From Nymphaea colorata (lineage: Eukaryota > Streptophyta > Magnoliopsida > Nymphaeales > Nymphaeaceae): a stretch of 64,000 bases of DNA. Every line of letters starts with the position of its first letter. The stretch's first letter is position 1. The notes beneath the pieces are model-generated. The model was not told the origin of the DNA. It worked only from the letters and a program-made list of their open reading frames with translations, and made no database searches. The position numbers and the translations under genes were made by a program. Shown here piece by piece: positions 59,481-64,000 of the stretch. The stretch lies in NCBI RefSeq assembly GCF_008831285.2, contig NC_045141.1, forward strand, positions 5,225,224 to 5,289,223, read 5' to 3'.

Positions 59481-60290
59481 ACACACAAAAAAAACCTTTT
59501 TGTAAAGACAAAAATAGAAATAAAAAAATAAAAAGATTGTAAAGGACATTTCTCTTAAACAGATAACCAAAATGTCCTTCCATTCTTTACCCACACAACT
59601 TTCTCTCTGTCTAAGAAGTACCAAACCCTTAAGTACTGAACCCATAACGACGGAAGATTGCAGATTGCGGGGAACTCATAGGGAAGAAAATGGATCACTT
59701 GGGATGTGGGTGGATGGCACATACACCAAGAGATAGAAGCCCGAGAACCAAAACAGAGCAGTCAACCATTAGGCCAATGGCTACACCAAAAAAAAGTCCA
59801 AGGGTTGAAAAACTATGCAAATTGATCACTACAAGTTCTTTGTAACTCCGTCAGTTTAGAGTAAGCACAACTTACATCAAAACTTCAAACCAAGACGGAG
59901 TTCCAAATAGAGAATCGCTATTTAAGTCGAAACTTCAAACCAACGGGGGGGTGGGACCTCCTGTGCCTTTGTTAACTTTCAATCCTCAAACCCAAGCCTA
60001 TCTCCCCACATAGGGCTATGCATCCAGCAGGTCAAAAAAGATTAGTTGGTTGATTCGACGGGGCTCCATTCAAAATATTTTATAATATTATTTTTATTTT
60101 AATAATGATATATATTTTATTATTAAAAATATCTTTTATAGTAAAAAAAATATTTTATATTTAAAAAATATTTTTTTTATTTGAATTGAATCAAGCCCGA
60201 ACTCAAGTTTTAGGTGTCATGCTAGCTTAAGTCCGACTCTTATCTAGCCAGCCAGCTTGATGCTCAAGCCTATCCCAACAGTCTTACCAC
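59481..60290. other. Gene-free stretch, region of the missing 3' LTR
   Basis: Lies beyond the RNase H end of the copia piece that follows on the minus strand. A purine/T-rich AT run at 60070-60180 and CAAGCCCGAACTCAAG-type words at 60190-60260. No LTR pair recognised. Confidence 0.4.
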
Positions 60291-60660
60291 TAAGATCTGA
60301 TTGCCTGCAACCTCCTTCAATCTGCTCTTTGGATGATGTTCATCTCACAACAATGGTGCCTTGAGCAAGTTTGTGCCCAACAAAATGAACATCCACTTCA
60401 ATGTGCTGGCTTCTATTATGAAAAAGTTGGAATAGCTACTAAATATTTTGCACTCACATTGTCACACCATATGGATGGTGGATTTTTTTCGTTCTTATTC
60501 CAAGTTCAAATAGAAATACGTCTATCACGTTGCATCTTCTTATATGTTTGTTGGCCACTGCATGACATTCGATCAGCCTCTATGCTAGACACAGAAACAA
60601 CTTGCTGTTTCTTTGAACTTCCTGCAACAAGATTCAGTCCCAAGAAGGCTGCATATAAAT
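60290..60660 (-). pseudogene. Copia RNase H remnant
   Basis: Minus strand, with frame changes: SSKKQQVVSVSSIEAD near 60625-60580, IWCDNVSAKYL near 60475-60445, then RSQHIEVDVHFVGHKL near 60410-60365. These are the copia RNase H landmarks (SxSSTEAE, CDN.SA..LA, KHIE.D.HFVRE). The first catalytic-region pattern is altered and stops are present. Confidence 0.82.
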
Positions 60661-60849
60661 GTTGACTATCGATCAATCATTTGGGCATTCGGCCCTGTCC
60701 GTGTCACTATATATATGAACTGTTTGTCTTATATAGCACTGATGTCGATGACAATGAAGTCGGTGGCAATGAAGATCCGGTGGCTGCAGGGGATGCCCTC
60801 GGCCAGGTTCCAGTGGAGGCTGAACTAGTGACGAGGAATGTGACGAAGT

Positions 60850-61255
60850 GAATCTTGCTTCACGTTATTTTTCTTCCTGTAGAACTAAAGCATAAACTTT
60901 GTTAATGTTGGGCAAGGGATCAAGTAGTAAGTTTTGACCACGAATTGCTCCCTATGAGTCGTTTAGCCCCATCAAGAAATGGATTACTCTTTCTCTTTGA
61001 ATATGATATGAGTAAATTCTCATAGCACCACATGAACAAGACGGTATGGGAGAATAAGAGTTAAGTTCAACCCATAACGCCTTAGTGTTTGTGTAGTACA
61101 CAGTAACTGATAGAGTCTCTTGTTGAAGTCGACATATAGAACTGCAGTTGATATATTCTTGGTGCTAAACTCTAAGTAAACCTGTTTTTTAAATCTTTCC
61201 ATACATCTTGAGCAGAAGTAGCATAAGCAATACTGGCAGCAATTTCTTTGCTAAT
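60850..61255 (-). pseudogene. Copia gag mid-to-C part (UBN2)
   Basis: Starts inside the MADS-box frame as [19 protein letters not shown] and KDLKNRF. After an in-frame TAG at 61174-61172 it continues with SLAPRIYQLQ. Then, after a frameshift, come KALWVELNSYSPIPSCSCGA, ERVIHFLMGLNDS and LLLDPLPNINKVYALVLQEE. These are textbook copia gag blocks in correct order. Ends with EEK near 60855. Confidence 0.9.
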
Positions 61256-62080
61256 CACGATTCCTATCTCCTTCAGGGAGTTCATGAACTCCTCAAACTG
61301 CTCGAGCGAGAGGTTCTCCACGTTGTGAGAGTTCGACGAGGACACCATGAACGAGTTGCTGTTATCAGTGAAGGGGATGGTCATGGAGTTGTTGTTGTGG
61401 CCAACGAGGAAGGTGCTGGATGGCAGAGGAGCAGCGGAGGAACTGGCAGAAGAATATGGAGGAGGAGGGAGCGACGTCGGAGGAAATTGGTGATGGTGAC
61501 CGGTGGTAGCTGGTAGATGCATCACCGGCATTCCCGTAGTGAGCTCGTTGGCACGCTTGGCTAGTGCTGACCTCATCTCCTCCAAGGCGGCCTTCAACTC
61601 TTCGAGCTGATCGAGTGAGGAGTTTTCCACGTCGGCGTCCCAGAAATGGCTGCCCATGCGGCTGCTCCCCTCGCTGCGGTGCAGCTTCTGCAGCAGGACA
61701 TGGTGCTTCTTCTCCGCTTCGATCTGCTGGATGAGTTCGTCGTTCTGGCGGTTGAGCTCCTCAATGGTGGACGCACGGTGAGCATCGGAAGGGGCGGGGA
61801 CGTGAGAGGAAGGGTCGAGAAAGCGGTTGATGATGGCGTCAACGGAGGGGTCACCGAAGGAGAAGGCCTTGCCGGCGGGGGAGAAGACGATGATGGCGAT
61901 CTCTACCCCACAGAGGATGCAGAGCTCTCCGGCCTTCTTCATGAGCCCGTTTCGCCGTTTCGAAAAGCAGACCTGACGAGCCTCCTCATTGGTTATCTTC
62001 TTTATCTCTATCTTCTGCCTCCCCATTCTTGATTTGGGGTTGCACCCACCACCATTGTTGCTTCCATTGTTCTTCCCCAT
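61172..62080 (-). CDS. Type I (M-alpha) MADS-box protein with gag-derived C-terminus
   Basis: 302 codons without a stop. Residues 20-79 are a complete MADS domain ([12 protein letters not shown], then [16 protein letters not shown] and [17 protein letters not shown]), of the M-alpha, AGL62-like type that binds CArG-like DNA and acts mainly in endosperm and gametophyte. Residues 105-135 look coiled-coil. A motif [18 protein letters not shown] (151-169) recurs as [16 protein letters not shown] (254-269). A Pro/Ser/His-rich linker lies between. Residues 276-302 are copia gag, and the stop codon is a TAG inside gag, so the true ancestral C-terminus is lost or replaced. Type I genes are normally intronless, as here. 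GC content is higher than around it. The first ATG was chosen; Met19 is an alternative start. Expression unknown. Confidence 0.85.
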   Translation of the reverse strand: MGKNNGSNNGGGCNPKSRMGRQKIEIKKITNEEARQVCFSKRRNGLMKKAGELCILCGVEIAIIVFSPAGKAFSFGDPSVDAIINRFLDPSSHVPAPSDAHRASTIEELNRQNDELIQQIEAEKKHHVLLQKLHRSEGSSRMGSHFWDADVENSSLDQLEELKAALEEMRSALAKRANELTTGMPVMHLPATTGHHHQFPPTSLPPPPYSSASSSAAPLPSSTFLVGHNNNSMTIPFTDNSNSFMVSSSNSHNVENLSLEQFEEFMNSLKEIGIVISKEIAASIAYATSAQDVWKDLKNRFT

Positions 62081-62183
62081 GAGCGAGCAAACGAGAGAAA
62101 GAGAGAGTTGAACGATTTAATCCTCGCTCATTGCAGGAAGAGAGAGAGAGAAGAAAATTATACGTGTAACACACTTTACACAC

Positions 62184-62315
62184 TTTTCCGTTAAGTGCTT
62201 GAGATACCAACACACTTTTGGGATTATCAGAATGATGTAAAAAGAAGGAATCAGTCATCACCTGAGAATTTTCCGAATTACTGATGTCACCATCATTCTT
62301 TTCTTGGTCTGCCAT
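62184..62315 (-). pseudogene. Copia gag N-terminus upstream of the MADS frame
   Basis: From ATG 62315 it reads MADQEKNDGDISN, then SFFLHHSDNPKSVLVSQALN and GK. The HHSDNP..VLVSQxLNG block is the conserved start of copia gag, normally followed by a NY.TW.R.M segment. Here the similarity stops after LNG and gives way to the CT-rich leader of the MADS frame about 100 bp before its ATG. Confidence 0.82.
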
Positions 62316-63440
62316 AGTTCCTTCTTATTGTTCTTAGAGAAGGAAGACAATGGTAAGCTGGGCTTCCACAAAAAACGAACACTTGCGTCTCTTCCGAGTC
62401 CAGTCCATTTTTTGGGTCAAGATATTCGAAGGAGGACCCAATCTCTTTCCGTGAAAACAGTAGATTTGATTTGAGACCTTCTTCCGTCCGACCTCAAGAC
62501 ATAAGTTTTTAGGGAGAAACCTGGATTTAAGATCCACATTCTTCACTCACATGGAATCCACTGTTTGTTTGAACAGTGGGTCATATAGAAAAAAGATTTG
62601 AGATCCGAGGGGATCTCAGATCCACGGCCAAATAAATGCCTCCTATGGGATGCCGATTCGAGTCAGATATCGGGTAGTCTCCAAATCCTTTGTCACATAC
62701 GATACTTGAATCATAACTAATTAGTGATTTGGATTCAAATCTGTCATCGATTCTGAGTTCAAATTCGAAGCGAACCTGAATCCAAAAACTTATGGAACTC
62801 CTCTAAATGCACATCTAACTTTTAGTGGTGCACTAAAAGCACAAGTTTAAATTTCTTTGTTTAACAGCATTTTATGTAATAGAAGCAGTTACTTTATTTA
62901 AACTTGAACGAGTTATTGCTACCCCTCATTCCCCAAGTCTATAGTTACTTTATTTTATGTAACTCACCAGTCAAAACAAAAGAAGCATTAAGACCCCTCA
63001 TTCCCCAAGTCTATAGGGCTTTGAGCTATGTACATTAGTTTGTATTAGCTTAAGGCATGTCTTAAGGGGGTTATGACCAGCCATCCATTGGCCAAAATGT
63101 AGATGGATATTGTGTTATCCCATCCAAACTTTTGGTACACTGAATTAAGGATCTGCTGCGAAACCTGAGTGTTTTACTGTTTTTTTTTTCTTTATTTTCT
63201 TCTTTGGAGCAACCGAGTGTGAGTTTGTTATTGAAAAGAAATAATTATAAAGGATACTTAAACTTTCAGGTAGCAAAAAACTTCTCAAATTGTTTAAAAA
63301 GAAAATCATCTGACCTAAGTGCTTGTTCTCTTGTATTCAATTTGAGGAAGTAAATAAAAAAGTTTGAAAGTATCTTTTACAACCATTTCATCTTCTTTCT
63401 TATTGAATCAAACCAATCTTGTAATTGTGAACAAGAGCAT
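62316..63440. other. Right-hand intergenic DNA
   Basis: A 5' LTR of the copia-MADS composite should lie at its left part, but none was recognised. At 62640-62800 is a diverged GGATTC-type stretch (ATTTGGATTCAAATC, CAAATTCGAAG). An exact short direct repeat around CCCCTCATTCCCCAAGTCTATAG occurs at 62925 and 62996. Confidence 0.5.
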
Positions 63441-63442
63441 GT

Positions 63443-63561
63443 TTGAATGGGTATACAAAAATATTTTTGAAATGCATTTGGTCACTCCAAGTGAAAGTCT
63501 GGGTTGGGGTGGCACTTCTTCGGAGTGGGTATCGAAAATATTTCAAAATGCATTTAAAGGG
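63443..63561. repeat. 78-bp spaced direct repeat
   Basis: GGGTATACAAAAATATTTTTGAAATGCATTT at 63449 is echoed, with small changes, from 63527, within an otherwise gene-free stretch. Confidence 0.65.
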
Positions 63562-63862
63562 TTGCCTCGAAGTAGTACTGCTCAACTTAGTACCCCACTA
63601 TGATTCTTATTATTATCTACAAGGCAGTAAGGTTCATATTTATTGACAGAAAGTAGTGCTTTTATTTTGGAAGACTTCTTCATCTTTTCTTGCAATTTCT
63701 TGTATGTAAAAGATCAACTTAACCTATACGAAAAATTCATGATATTTGTACAATTTGTTCATTCACAATATGTTCATTTGATTATATTGGCTAATTTGTT
63801 GAAAATTTTGGTTCCAGGTCACAACAATTGCATGGTTTGGTTTGAAGCTTATTCTATTTGCG

Positions 63863-63940
63863 GTAGTCGTTCGTTTGCGATTCCTTTGGTGCTGGTTCTT
63901 TGTAGTTGTTCTGTTGTAATTCCTTTGGTGCTGGTTCTTC
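63863..63940. repeat. 39-bp tandem repeat
   Basis: Two head-to-tail units (63863-63901 and 63902-63940) sharing ATTCCTTTGGTGCTGGTTCTT. The period is a multiple of three, and on the minus strand it reads as a repeated KNQHQRN-type peptide in a short frame (63975-63763), which may continue outside the window. Whether it is coding is unknown. Confidence 0.85.
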
Positions 63941-64000
63941 CATATATATGCTGCTTCTTCCAATGCATTCGGCAATACAAGGATACAAAGGAAAAAAACA

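Larger units (their letters stand above)
60290..62315 (-). mobile_element. Copia-MADS composite element
   Basis: In minus-strand order: copia gag N-terminus (62315-62184), an intact type I MADS-box frame with its own leader (62080 onward), copia gag mid-part fused in frame to that frame (61255-60850), an unplaced GC-richer piece (60850-60660) and copia RNase H (60660-60290). Protease, integrase and reverse transcriptase are missing. All pieces have the same orientation and gag order is kept, with about 60-70 codons of gag replaced by the MADS segment. No LTRs were recognised, so mobility is inferred, not shown. Confidence 0.75.

Noticed and set aside
61208-62032. Plus-strand frames opposite the MADS-box gene
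   Set aside because: Shadow frames created by the GC-rich coding strand of the MADS gene.
62316-62600. 5' LTR of the copia-MADS composite
   Set aside because: I could not find a partner copy near 59-60.3 kb nor a primer-binding site, so it is not annotated.

Overview
The window is nuclear DNA from a flowering plant. The evidence is a CC-NBS-LRR resistance-gene relic, an LRR receptor-kinase relic of the FLS2/EFR/Xa21 type, a plant type I (M-alpha) MADS-box frame, plant-type LINEs with an RVT zinc-binding domain, Ty1/copia pieces and many short hAT-like and CACTA-like elements. The species cannot be fixed from the sequence. The DNA is AT-rich, gene-poor and repeat-dominated, as in a heterochromatic or accessory region. 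No gene here is certainly intact and functional; the only long intact reading frame of a recognisable plant gene is the MADS-box frame near the right end.

Layout. At 0.3-2.6 kb lies a decayed LINE (minus). At 2.6-13.4 kb there is gene-free DNA with microsatellites, a 175-bp dispersed duplicate (4.4 and 12.5 kb), a 430-bp hAT-type element with a perfect 8-bp target duplication (5.16-5.59 kb) and a 179-bp hAT-type MITE (8.68 kb). At 13.47-13.71 kb is a short CACTA-like inverted-repeat element. The best-preserved LINE covers 13.8-19.26 kb (minus), with a second copy of its 5' end at 20.0-20.4 kb. At 23.0-24.9 kb there are two copia gag/pol fragments (plus), followed by a 164-bp tandem duplication. 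Two copies of another LINE-containing repeat lie at 29.25-31.8 and 41.7-44.9 kb, with a third scrap at 46.4 kb. At 33.4-34.3 kb there is a GC-rich dispersed element and a SINE-like unit.

At 35.2-38.2 kb sits the CC-NBS-LRR pseudogene, whose promoter-proximal sequence has a decayed second copy at 46.2 kb. At 48.7-50.9 kb is a truncated copia element (minus; gag, protease, integrase), next to the LRR receptor-kinase pseudogene at 51.5-54.2 kb (minus), itself followed by a scrap of a second copy at 55.0 kb. An isolated cytochrome P450 exon fragment lies at 59.0 kb.

The most striking structure is at 60.3-62.3 kb (minus). A copia gag N-terminus lies upstream of an intact type I MADS-box frame with its own leader. 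The MADS frame runs directly, in frame, into the middle of a copia gag, where it stops at a TAG inside gag sequence. The rest of gag and a copia RNase H follow. The simplest readings are a copia element that carries a captured MADS-box gene, or a MADS gene that landed inside an old copia gag and took its C-terminus from it. The remaining DNA is threaded by a family of AT-rich elements that open with TAGGGATGTC and are built from GGATTC/GAATCC-like words.
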